Shown piece after piece: positions 7,465 to 14,134 of a stretch of 15,328 nucleotides of DNA. The DNA is from an uncultured Ruminococcus sp. GTDB taxonomy: Bacteria; Bacillota; Clostridia; Oscillospirales; Ruminococcaceae. The stretch's first letter is position 1, and the number at the start of each line of letters is the position of its first letter. Position numbers and translations under genes: made by a program. A model generated the notes under the pieces. It searched no databases. It was given only the letters and a program-made list of their open reading frames with translations, and had not been told where the DNA came from. Where the stretch lies: positions 1 to 15,328 of the forward strand of contig CALGTT010000420.1 in assembly GCA_937901485.1 (NCBI GenBank). Reading direction: 5' to 3'.

Positions 7465-7473
7465 TGCTATAAT
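7465..7473 (+). promoter_or_regulatory. Extended -10 promoter of the ATPase fragment
   Basis: TGCTATAAT at 7465-7473, an extended -10 box with a perfect TATAAT. There is no good -35 at 17 bases. It is followed 22 bases later by ACGGAGGA and the ATG at 7506. Confidence 0.6.
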
Positions 7474-7505
7474 GTAGAAAAACATGTAGATTACGGAGGA
7501 ATGAC

Positions 7506-7676
7506 ATGGTTACATTCCAAGTACAGGATGATGTGCTGACACTGCTGATCCATCTGGGGTATCTTGCGTATGATTTTGATACAAAGGAAATTTTCATCCC
7601 GAACTATGAAATTCGAGAACAGTTTATCAGCACTGTCAGAGTGTTGGGTTGGAGTGATGTGATCAAGTCTATTCAG
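7506..7676 (+). pseudogene. Fragment of AAA-ATPase-like / PD-(D/E)XK nuclease-superfamily protein
   Basis: The first ~57 codons encode DDVLTLLIHLGYLAYD, then KEIFIPNYEIREQFI and a VLGWSDVIKSI segment. This matches my memory of the C-terminal half of the large clostridial/Bacteroidetes family that pairs an AAA-ATPase-like domain with a PDDEXK_9 domain (usually over 500 residues). Here the ATPase domain and the end of the nuclease-like domain are missing, yet the fragment has an extended -10 promoter, a good GGAGGA site and an ATG. From about 7677 the frame changes to unrelated sequence and runs on to 7814 without meaning. It is a doubly truncated remnant, though the short peptide could be expressed. 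Confidence 0.65.
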
Positions 7677-7878
7677 CTTAAACAATATAGATTTTTATTG
7701 GCATACACTCGATGTTCCTGCAAAAGGAATAGCATACACAGGCATTACCCTTATACCACCAACATCTATACAAGCATTTATAGATGTTATCAAAGATGTT
7801 GCAGAATTGAATGAACTTAAAGATCTTTTGAAAAAAGCACTTGTAGGAAACAAGTGGGCAATACACTTTGGGATATAA
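7663..7878 (+). pseudogene. C-terminal fragment of an unrecognised protein
   Basis: After a TGA at 7660-7662 a second plus-strand frame opens and runs to TAA (7876-7878). From 7678 it reads LNNIDFYWHTLDVPAKGIA, then a TGITLIPPTS stretch and an amphipathic, charged helical end (DVAELNELKDLLKKAL). It is clearly protein-like, has no start codon, and takes over exactly where the ATPase fragment loses its similarity. I do not recognise the family. Either a deletion fused two genes here or this is the frame-shifted tail of one reading unit. A good terminator follows. Confidence 0.5.
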
Positions 7879-7923
7879 TAGTCCTATAAACTCCAATATG
7901 TCGAACTGAACATAGATTACATA

Positions 7924-7957
7924 GCCGTTTGTGACTAACAATCACAGGCGGTTTTTC
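7924..7957 (+). terminator. Rho-independent terminator of the fragment unit
   Basis: An 11-bp stem (7924-7934 with 7942-7952, three G-T pairs), a 7-base loop and a T5 tail (7952-7956). It lies 45 bases after the stop of the preceding frame. Confidence 0.75.
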
Positions 7958-7986
7958 TATTTCCACACACAAACTCCATATACAAG

Positions 7987-7995
7987 TGCTATACT
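7987..7995 (+). promoter_or_regulatory. Possible extended -10 of the truncated permease copy
   Basis: TGCTATACT (7987-7995) preceded by AG, 33 bases upstream of the ATG at 8029. No convincing -35. It is probably the promoter region copied together with the permease 5' end, so the intact gene left of the window may carry the same one. Confidence 0.45.
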
Positions 7996-8028
7996 ACATA
8001 AGAAATCTGACAGAAACGGAGCAGTATC

Positions 8029-8175
8029 ATGAAGAAAATAAGGATCTATATGCTGTATCTTTTGCAGCTGTTTATCATCGGTATATTTGTGCTTGTCCTG
8101 CTGGGAGATCGTATGCAGATCGGCAGAAAGAACTTTTTTGAGAACGAAATGTTCAGTGAACTAGTATGTATATAA
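8029..8175 (+). pseudogene. Truncated 5' copy of the first permease gene
   Basis: A 48-codon frame with a CGGAG site and ATG. It encodes a short basic start (MKKIRIY), one hydrophobic helix (about residues 8-25) and then residues identical to the N-terminal part of the permease at the left edge (MQIGRKNFFENEMFSE). After 8160 the sequences part and the frame ends four codons later at TAA. The residues just past the break (LVCI against NVCG) are still weakly alike. It reveals the probable true N-terminus of the permease. It is either a duplicated, decapitated gene start or a sign that the assembly joins two alternative paths here. Confidence 0.85.
8106..8160 (+). repeat. 55-bp direct repeat, copy 2 (identical to 1-55)
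   Basis: Same strand and every base the same as the first 55 bases of the window. It lies within the truncated permease copy. Confidence 0.95.
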
Positions 8176-8179
8176 CAAT

Positions 8180-8231
8180 ACCCCACAGGGCTGCCGGACG
8201 TTTGGTCTTCCGCCTTGTGGGGTGATTTTTT
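8180..8231 (+). terminator. Structured terminator repeat, copy B
   Basis: A 12-bp stem (8180-8191 with 8212-8223, one G-T pair) with a small inner hairpin, followed by ATTTTTT (8225-8231) on the plus strand. It follows the truncated permease copy and touches the stop codon of the minus-strand cellulase, so it probably separates the two convergent units. Sequence and T-run orientation match copies A and C. Confidence 0.8.
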
Positions 8232-10746
8232 ATTGATTCAAGAGTTCTCTTTTCATCACGCAAAGGTCAAACGCATCGAGACTGTCATCCCCGCACAGAT
8301 CGCCAGCCTGCCAGTCGGTAATATTCCCTGCACAGAGCAGCCATTTCTGGAGCATCACAACATCGGCAATGGTGAAGCTTCCATCTGCGTTGACATCGCC
8401 GCGTACCTGTTCCGGTGCGTTCTGGGACATCATGGACGAGGTCAGGAAGATCATTGCCGCATTGCCATAGATGGTATTCTCATTGGTCGTCCATTCGCCG
8501 TCACTGTCGATATAGCACTTGCCGGTGAACTTTGAAAGATGCGGATTATTGCTGTCATTTGCACCCTCGGTGAAATATCCCGCCGGACACTGGTAAGGAG
8601 CAAGCTTTGCGTCCTTGGAATAGATGGCACTGAAAATGTTTTCGACACTGTTTTCACCGTGTCCGGAAACGTAGCTGAATGACAGGGGATTGATACCGAG
8701 CAGATAATGCACATGATTTTCGATACTCATCCGTACATCCTCCTGCACCTCACCGTATGTCGCCAGATCGCCCAGCATCAGCGTCATTGCTGTCTGTGCA
8801 ACCTGCTTGTTGGAACCCCACCAGAAGCCCCAGCCGGGTGTTTCCAGTCCCCATGTATCATACTTCAGCATTCTTGCACGGAATGTTTCATACTTTGCAA
8901 ATACGTCCGTAATCTCCGATGCAGGGGATTTATTTCCATAGAGATACTGGAAGAAACCAAGGAAGGATCTGCCGGCATGACCGTAACCGATGGATGCAGC
9001 CACGAAGCAGTTATTCACGCTTTCGGCATTGCAGTTTGCAATCAGATACTCCTCATACTCGCCTGCATCCTCGCCCTTCAGCGTAAGCGCACGGTAGATC
9101 GTGCCTGCCGCCTGAAAACGGCTTCGTTCAAAATCTGCCTCCTTGAAGGTATAGGTGCGGTTTGCTGCACCGATGGAGGTGTTATGTGCATTTGCCGGAT
9201 CATTGATCCAGTCCCACGCACGGAGCGAGGTCTGAAGGCACTGTTCTGCAAAGTCAGCGTATACGGGAATATCCCTGTATACGATATACGCATGAGCAAG
9301 TACTGCTGCCATATCCGATGTGGCGAGATGACAGCGAAGGTCTGTTTCCGAAGGGGCAGATTCATGATTTGAAGTACTGTAACGTGTATCCTCAATATAG
9401 ATCACGCCATCCCGATAATTCGCCGCTGTATAGAATGAACCGTCCTTGCTGCTGTGTTCAAGCTTCAGGAGCATATCCAGCTCATACTTGATTTCTGACA
9501 GGATTCCGGGTGCATCCACATAATTGGGGTGATTCGGATCAGTTTCGGGAATATTCAGTTCAATCCGTGCGAAAACCTCAGGATTCATTTCGTAGGCAAA
9601 GAGCAGATCTGTCACGGAATTTGCACCGGGAGAAACATATTTCCCATAGTCACCCGCATCATACCAACCGCCGGAAACATCGAATGTTTCAGCATCGGGA
9701 TTATCACGATCGGACCATTTTTTGACAGTAATATCATCCGGATGAAGATTTTCTCTTGCGAACATACCGGCATACGCTTCCTCAATTTCGATACCCTGAC
9801 GCTGATAGTAGTAATATTTTGTCAGGTCACTGAGCAGATCGTCATGGACATGATCACTGATCTCAAACTTAGCCGATACAAGTGTATCCAGTACAAGTCC
9901 ATTGGCAATATCATAGGGAGAACGTGCAGATTCATCAAGACCGGTATTCTGAATGCGGATGTAGTAGGTGCCGGCTTCCGTTACCTCATCAAATGAAATG
10001 GTATGCACCATTTCGCCGGAAAAGTTTTCTTCATAAACAGCATCCGGCAGCGTATCGGTATATACGACCTCGTCATTCTCTGCATTGACGACCTCATAGG
10101 TCTTGCCGTTCAGTGAACCGAACTTCTCAAAATAACTGATGCGTGCAGTCTTTGCACCATTGCAGTAATACCCGACCTGATCGACCTTGATCAGAGGGTA
10201 CTGACGCTCGTCATCAGTGGAAGTGATCGTCACATTCCGGAAGGAAAGTGTATTGCCATTGGGTACGCCACCCACATAGACAAGCCAGAAGTTATCCAGG
10301 TCAAAGCCGGAATCGGGATTTGCATCCACAAGATCCTTAATTGGCAGAGAATAGCTTGTCCAGTCAGCACTGGCACTGATATTCTCGTACTCCTCCATAT
10401 CCGTCCAGTAGAGTTTTACCTGTTCATTATGTTTCTTGGAGGAAAGCCCGATATTGAATTCTACAGCCGCTGCGTTGTCATTCTTTACCTCAAAATTCAG
10501 ATAACCGTTCTCATAATAGTCACCAAGCAGCAGTGTGGTCCAGCTTGTATTCGGAGTCAGATTCTGTCCGCCCCAGCTTGCAGTTGTCCAGTTTTTGCCG
10601 TCATTGTCGATCAGGATCGTCTGTAACTGAAGACCGGGCGTTTCCTCAACGTTGGCAGCCCATATACCGCTGGAGGGAACAGCGACGGAAAGCATCGCAG
10701 CACCGATTACCGCCGCCATTGCTCGTTTCGGGAATGTGTGTTTCAT
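8230..10746 (-). CDS. Secreted GH9 cellulase with CBM-like, Ig-like and dockerin modules
   Basis: An 838-residue secreted endo- or processive beta-1,4-glucanase that docks onto a cellulosome scaffold. I chose the ATG at 10746 because GAGGTG precedes it and a signal peptide follows (cleavage near residue 30). Modules: beta-sandwich CBM-like domain (about 38-178), Ig-like CelD_N domain (183-297, PLIKVDQVGYY), GH9 catalytic domain (about 305-772) and type I dockerin (781-838). The nucleophile/base motif DAGD is at 363-366 in GGWYDAGDYGKYV, and the likely acid E756 lies in TNENTIYGN. The usual GH9 PHHR signature after the SGHGENS motif (694-700) is not seen. Dockerin repeat 1 starts GDVNADG; repeat 2 has Cys at the third calcium-loop position. 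The plan resembles clostridial CbhA/CelK minus their extra modules. Confidence 0.93.
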   Translation of the reverse strand: MKHTFPKRAMAAVIGAAMLSVAVPSSGIWAANVEETPGLQLQTILIDNDGKNWTTASWGGQNLTPNTSWTTLLLGDYYENGYLNFEVKNDNAAAVEFNIGLSSKKHNEQVKLYWTDMEEYENISASADWTSYSLPIKDLVDANPDSGFDLDNFWLVYVGGVPNGNTLSFRNVTITSTDDERQYPLIKVDQVGYYCNGAKTARISYFEKFGSLNGKTYEVVNAENDEVVYTDTLPDAVYEENFSGEMVHTISFDEVTEAGTYYIRIQNTGLDESARSPYDIANGLVLDTLVSAKFEISDHVHDDLLSDLTKYYYYQRQGIEIEEAYAGMFARENLHPDDITVKKWSDRDNPDAETFDVSGGWYDAGDYGKYVSPGANSVTDLLFAYEMNPEVFARIELNIPETDPNHPNYVDAPGILSEIKYELDMLLKLEHSSKDGSFYTAANYRDGVIYIEDTRYSTSNHESAPSETDLRCHLATSDMAAVLAHAYIVYRDIPVYADFAEQCLQTSLRAWDWINDPANAHNTSIGAANRTYTFKEADFERSRFQAAGTIYRALTLKGEDAGEYEEYLIANCNAESVNNCFVAASIGYGHAGRSFLGFFQYLYGNKSPASEITDVFAKYETFRARMLKYDTWGLETPGWGFWWGSNKQVAQTAMTLMLGDLATYGEVQEDVRMSIENHVHYLLGINPLSFSYVSGHGENSVENIFSAIYSKDAKLAPYQCPAGYFTEGANDSNNPHLSKFTGKCYIDSDGEWTTNENTIYGNAAMIFLTSSMMSQNAPEQVRGDVNADGSFTIADVVMLQKWLLCAGNITDWQAGDLCGDDSLDAFDLCVMKRELLNQ

Positions 10747-10763
10747 CTTTATGCACCTCACAA

Positions 10764-10824
10764 TGATAATCTCAAAAAGCCGGCACTTTAAGGCAGAAAG
10801 CAATCTGCTGCCGTTTTTATCATT
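10764..10824 (-). promoter_or_regulatory. Hairpin in the 5' leader of the first cellulase
   Basis: Complementary blocks 10781-10785 and 10809-10813 (CGGCA/TGCCG) are flanked by A and T runs on both sides (10774-10778 and 10814-10818), with a competing GGCAG/CTGCC pairing inside. It lies almost wholly between the promoter and the start codon of the gene at 8230-10746. It may act as an attenuator, as an mRNA-stabilising leader, or as a weak terminator for the upstream cellulase message. The evidence is base pairing only. Confidence 0.35.
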
Positions 10825-10850
10825 ATAGCATTTCTGACTACGATTGTCAA
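10822..10850 (-). promoter_or_regulatory. Consensus promoter of the first cellulase
   Basis: On the minus strand, a perfect -35 TTGACA (10845-10850), a 17-base spacer and a perfect -10 TATAAT (10822-10827) with TGC before it. It is in the gap between the two cellulase genes, so this gene is not dependent on readthrough from its neighbour. Confidence 0.9.
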
Positions 10851-10939
10851 TATTTACGGCGCGTTTTTGGTTATTTTGGTGCAATACTCTAAGGCTCATT
10901 ACGATCAATTTTCTTGCGGAATCAGGTGCTATTTTAGTG

Positions 10940-13342
10940 TCAACGTTCCTGAAGCAGCTCCCGCTTCATCACTGCCAGATCAAAGCCGTCCAGAATGCCG
11001 TCCTTGCAGAGGTCGCCGGCATTCCAGTCGGCGAGCTTCGTATCCGGTGCAGCGAGAAGGAATTTTTGCAGGGCGATCACATCCAGTACATCGAACCTGC
11101 CGTCCGCAGTGACATCTCCGCGAACCGCTTCGGCTGCGGATACCTGTGCCAGCAGATAGACCAGAACACCGTTGCTGTAGACCGTGTGCTCGTTCGTAAC
11201 CCAGTCATTGCTGCTTTCCATGTAGCACTTCGCCGCAAAACGGCAGATGGTTTTCATCGCTGTATAGTTCGGTCCCTGCGGCATGTAGCCGGGCGGAACG
11301 GCTTCAATGCCGTCATTTTCGTAGATCTGGCTGTAGATCGTCCGGATGCTGTTGTCACCGCAGCCCGTCACAAGACTCAGTCCCATCGGGTTTGCGCCGA
11401 GAATCCACGAGAGCGAGGAGGCGGCGCATTCCGCCGTGCGGCTGTCATCAATGCCGAGCACTGCATCCGTTACAGAAAGCCCCATTGCCATATTGCAGAT
11501 CTCTGCCGTGATGCCGCGGAAATAGTTCCCCTTGTGCAGCGGCACGCCCCAGATATTGTTCTCCCATTTTGTGGTGAGGATCACTTCGCGCCATGTGTGG
11601 AATTCCCTTGTGAGCCATGCCGTCACGATTTCCTCCTGCCCATCGGAAAGGAGATAATGCCAGCAGCCTGTCTGCCAGTTGTCGCCCCAGCGATTGCCCA
11701 TCGTGTAGCTGTCCTCGAATTTCCGCGAAAGGGTGACGCAGTTTTTCACGAAATAGTCCCTGCAGGCGGTGCTGCCCGTGACACGCCAGAGCGCACCTGC
11801 CGCCCACAGGCGGTCAGCGGTATCATCGGAAACAACATAGACATCATAGCCGGTGATGTTTTCCGGATGCGCCTCCAGAAATGCCCAGCCCCGTTTGGCG
11901 GCGGCAAGGCATTCTGCCGCAAAATCCGGATCAATGTCCCTGTATGCAAGGTACGCCTCCGAGAGGACACCTACCGCACAGGCGGTATCATCAGTCGTGC
12001 AGCCATTGAGATCCATGATTTTGCGCTCGCCGGCATCGTCCTGAATTCTCGGATAGAAACCGCCGCTTTCTGCATCCTGCATGGTAAGGATCCATTCCAG
12101 CTCCCAACGCGCTTCATCGAGAAGATCCGGAATGCTGTTGCCGCTTTCGGGGATATTCAGCATATTGTCAGTGAATTGCGCCGGAAACATCTCATACGCC
12201 CAGAGCAGGGCAGAAACGGCGGTCGAGCCGACATTGACGTATTTTCCGGAGTCCCCTGCATCGAACCAGCCCTTGCCGGAGGATACTGTGCCGGTTTTTC
12301 CGCTTGCAAAGGGGACGGCGGAATCATCCAGTCCGAGGTCATCTCTGGCAAAGATGCCGGCATATTCTTCCGTGAGGGCAGTGCCCTGCCGCTGAAAATA
12401 GAAGTACCGCTGTGCGGCAATGAGTGCATCCTCGTAGGCGGAGTCGGAGATGGAGAAGCTGACGGATTTCGCAGAATCTCCTGCGGTGATGTAGTAAGTA
12501 CCATCCGTGCAGAGGTCGGAAAAATCGGCTTTGAGAACCTTTTCGCCGCTGTCGCGCAGGTCGGATTCCGAGAGAAGGGTGAGTGCACCCGTGTGAACGA
12601 TCCTGCCGGTTTCGGCATCGCAGACGGAGAAGGCATCGCCCTCTGTGATGGTGTGGAGCTCAGGGTAGAAAGAGATGATCGCATACTTCTGCGCGTTTGG
12701 CAGAAAGCCCTCCTGATTGACCTTGATGAGGGGGGATTCCTTTTCAAGTCCGGCAGAGGTGACTTCAATGTTCGTGATCCAGAATTTCTGCGCATCGGAT
12801 GTGCCGTCATTTTGCAGATAAAGGAGTGTGATGTCGCTGAAATCCACATCCGGATTGGCTGCTGCAAGATCGGAAAGGGGGATGGACACATGCTGCCAGT
12901 CGGTGGTGAGGGTGGTATAGCCGCTGATCGGGACGATGGCAGAATCCTCGTTCGAGTGGTCTGCCAAACCGATGCAGAACCGCTCATTTCCGGCATTGCC
13001 CTGCACATCGAATTCAAGAAAGCCTTCCGGCTGGTACGGTGTAAAGTCAATGGACATCCAGCTGCGCACGACAAGGCGGGCTGACCACCAGTCCGAGGAA
13101 TCGGTGATGTTGACACGCAGCGAGGGAATGCCGTTACAGGTGACATCGGAGTCGATGGGGATTCTTGCACTGCTGACCTCAAGGTTCTGACCGCCGCACC
13201 AGTTGATATTGCCGCTGCCGTTGAAGATGGCATAGTCGAGGAGCTGACGGTAGGAGGAATCCGTTTGTGCATTTGCCGTGATGCTGTGGGGGAGGAGGGA
13301 GAGGGCACAGACGAATGCAAGGAGTTTTCGAATTGTTTTCAT
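10940..13342 (-). CDS. Secreted GH9 cellulase with CBM-like, Ig-like and dockerin modules (paralogue)
   Basis: An 800-residue paralogue of the enzyme at 8230-10746 with the same module order. The start is the ATG at 13342 (GAAGGTG upstream) and gives a good signal peptide (MKTIRKLLAF, cut near A25); the frame is open further upstream but without a start signal. Modules: CBM-like beta-sandwich (about 36-197), Ig-like domain (204-298, PLIKVNQEGF), GH9 domain (about 305-735) and dockerin (740-800). DAGD is at 361-364 in GWFDAGDSGKYV and the probable acid E718 lies in TNEHTVYSN. After the VTGCGDNS motif (658-665) the usual PHHR is again absent. The gene is more GC-rich at third codon positions than its paralogue, so the pair is old or one was acquired separately. 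Confidence 0.93.
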   Translation of the reverse strand: MKTIRKLLAFVCALSLLPHSITANAQTDSSYRQLLDYAIFNGSGNINWCGGQNLEVSSARIPIDSDVTCNGIPSLRVNITDSSDWWSARLVVRSWMSIDFTPYQPEGFLEFDVQGNAGNERFCIGLADHSNEDSAIVPISGYTTLTTDWQHVSIPLSDLAAANPDVDFSDITLLYLQNDGTSDAQKFWITNIEVTSAGLEKESPLIKVNQEGFLPNAQKYAIISFYPELHTITEGDAFSVCDAETGRIVHTGALTLLSESDLRDSGEKVLKADFSDLCTDGTYYITAGDSAKSVSFSISDSAYEDALIAAQRYFYFQRQGTALTEEYAGIFARDDLGLDDSAVPFASGKTGTVSSGKGWFDAGDSGKYVNVGSTAVSALLWAYEMFPAQFTDNMLNIPESGNSIPDLLDEARWELEWILTMQDAESGGFYPRIQDDAGERKIMDLNGCTTDDTACAVGVLSEAYLAYRDIDPDFAAECLAAAKRGWAFLEAHPENITGYDVYVVSDDTADRLWAAGALWRVTGSTACRDYFVKNCVTLSRKFEDSYTMGNRWGDNWQTGCWHYLLSDGQEEIVTAWLTREFHTWREVILTTKWENNIWGVPLHKGNYFRGITAEICNMAMGLSVTDAVLGIDDSRTAECAASSLSWILGANPMGLSLVTGCGDNSIRTIYSQIYENDGIEAVPPGYMPQGPNYTAMKTICRFAAKCYMESSNDWVTNEHTVYSNGVLVYLLAQVSAAEAVRGDVTADGRFDVLDVIALQKFLLAAPDTKLADWNAGDLCKDGILDGFDLAVMKRELLQER

Positions 13343-13387
13343 GGGAACACCTTCTTTCTGGGGGATTGTATGGCGGCTTCTGTATTC

Positions 13388-13416
13388 AGTATACAACATA
13401 TTCAGGGAAAATACAA
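13388..13416 (-). promoter_or_regulatory. Promoter of the second cellulase
   Basis: On the minus strand, -35 TTGTAT (13411-13416), a 17-base spacer and -10 TATACT (13388-13393). It starts transcription about 40 bases before the ATG at 13342. It is weaker than the promoter of the downstream cellulase. Confidence 0.65.
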
Positions 13417-13456
13417 GGGGTTTGGGGCGGAGGGAAACCAGCCGGTACATTTTGTC

Positions 13457-13711
13457 ATGCAATACATTGACAAATCCCTCCAGAACCCCATGACCGAAGA
13501 ATTCCTCAAAGAGCTTTTCCTCAACGACTATATCCCCACCGAAACCCTGCTCCGGAATCATGGACTTACCTTTCTGCAGGCGGAACAGGAACAAACGGCG
13601 TTCTGTGAGAAATTCCACCGCCTTGCCGGATCGTGTTGCCTGAGAACGGTCAGCTTGAGAACATCTTCCTGCTGAGGTTGTTGGTAAAATGTCGGTATCA
13701 TATACAAAAAA
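13457..13711 (+). pseudogene. Frameshifted remnant of an unrecognised gene
   Basis: A plus-strand frame from about 13457 reads like real protein (MQYIDKSLQNPMTEEF, then NDYIPTETLLRNHG and FCEKFHRLAG) with C-rich third positions. At about 13630 the sense passes to the frame starting GTG 13633 (VLPENGQLENIFLLRLLVK), while the first frame soon ends. I infer one gene of at least 85 codons with a frameshift. It is cut on the right by the structured terminator at 13713, and no ribosome-binding site precedes the first ATG, so the left end is probably also missing. The family was not recognised. Confidence 0.4.
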
Positions 13712-13712
13712 T

Positions 13713-13760
13713 CACCCCACAAGGCGTGCAGACAAAACAGTCCGCAAGCCCTGTGGGGTG
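13713..13760 (-). terminator. Structured terminator repeat, copy C
   Basis: A 13-position outer stem with one mismatch (13713-13725 with 13748-13760) and a small GAC/GTC hairpin inside. On the minus strand it is followed by ATTTTTT (13706-13712). It stands right after a minus-strand stop at 13770, so it terminates whatever ended there. It is closely similar to copy B and to the shared core of copy A. Confidence 0.8.
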
Positions 13761-13769
13761 TTGTCATAT

Positions 13770-13850
13770 CTATTCTACGGTTACTTCCATCCCATTCCGG
13801 AATCGGAACAACATCTCGCCATCCTGTGTCGGGAACAGCATCCCATTACA
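13770..13850 (-). pseudogene. C-terminal tail of a lost minus-strand gene
   Basis: The last ~25 codons before the TAG at 13770-13772 read NGMLFPTQDGEMLFRFRNG, then MEVTVE, and are followed 9 bases later by structured terminator C with its T run on the same strand. The frame stays open to 14162, but the upstream part is antisense to an excisionase-like plus-strand fragment and does not look coding. I read this as a gene end left behind by a deletion or insertion. It is too short to assign a family. Confidence 0.4.
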
Positions 13851-13862
13851 TTTTCGCTCCGA

Positions 13863-14066
13863 ATGCTGCTGAAAGCAGGAAAGCTGCCAGCCAGCTTCAT
13901 CGGCAAGAAGGCTCTCATCAATTATGATAAGCTGTGTGAGAGTTACAGGCACTGGAGGCGAGTATGGCGAAGCGGGAAGAAGATACATTCTGGTAACAGT
14001 TTTACAAAAGTTGCATTCAAACGTGCAACTTTTTTCGATTATCAGCCTATTGTTGAGGGGAGTTGA
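13863..14066 (+). pseudogene. Excisionase/HTH-like fragment
   Basis: The first ~30 codons (MLLKAGKLPASFIGKKALI, then NYDKLCESY) resemble the winged-helix pattern of small excisionase-type DNA-binding proteins: a short helix, a Gly-Lys-Leu-Pro turn, an Ile-Gly-Lys-Lys strand and a closing helix. In-frame codons from about 13833 (EQHPITFSLR) could supply the preceding helix. After about 13990 the frame continues into a terminator hairpin and ends without further similarity. No ribosome-binding site is visible. If correct, it is debris of an integrated element. The family call rests on pattern only. Confidence 0.35.
14006..14035. terminator. Rho-independent terminator
   Basis: A perfect 10-bp stem AAAAGTTGCA (14006-14015) with TGCAACTTTT (14024-14033) and an 8-base loop, ending in a T6 run on the plus strand (14030-14035). 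The A run on the other side lets it work in both directions. It could end the excisionase-like unit (+) or the kinase operon (-). Confidence 0.75.
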
Positions 14067-14134
14067 TTGAAATATGCAGAACTTGAAACAAAGGTTTATT
14101 TTAAGGAAAAGAGATTTCAGAAAAACTGCACCGG

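Noticed and set aside
8707..9372. A 221-codon plus-strand frame with Cys-rich sequence opposite the first cellulase
   Set aside because: It overlaps the GH9 domain on the other strand, has odd Cys/His/Ile composition and no start signals.
10844..13084. A 746-codon open frame on the plus strand, antisense to the second cellulase
   Set aside because: It has no ribosome-binding site or recognisable domain and lies exactly opposite a GC-rich gene with clear GH9 motifs. Such genes often leave a stop-free antisense frame.
12157..13320. A 387-codon minus-strand frame inside the second cellulase
   Set aside because: It is Ser/Pro-rich low-complexity translation of the same GC-rich codons in another frame, without domain or start signal.
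13343..13618. Upstream in-frame extension of the second cellulase
   Set aside because: The frame is open, but a proper signal peptide and GAAGGTG site place the start at 13342, and a promoter lies inside the extension.
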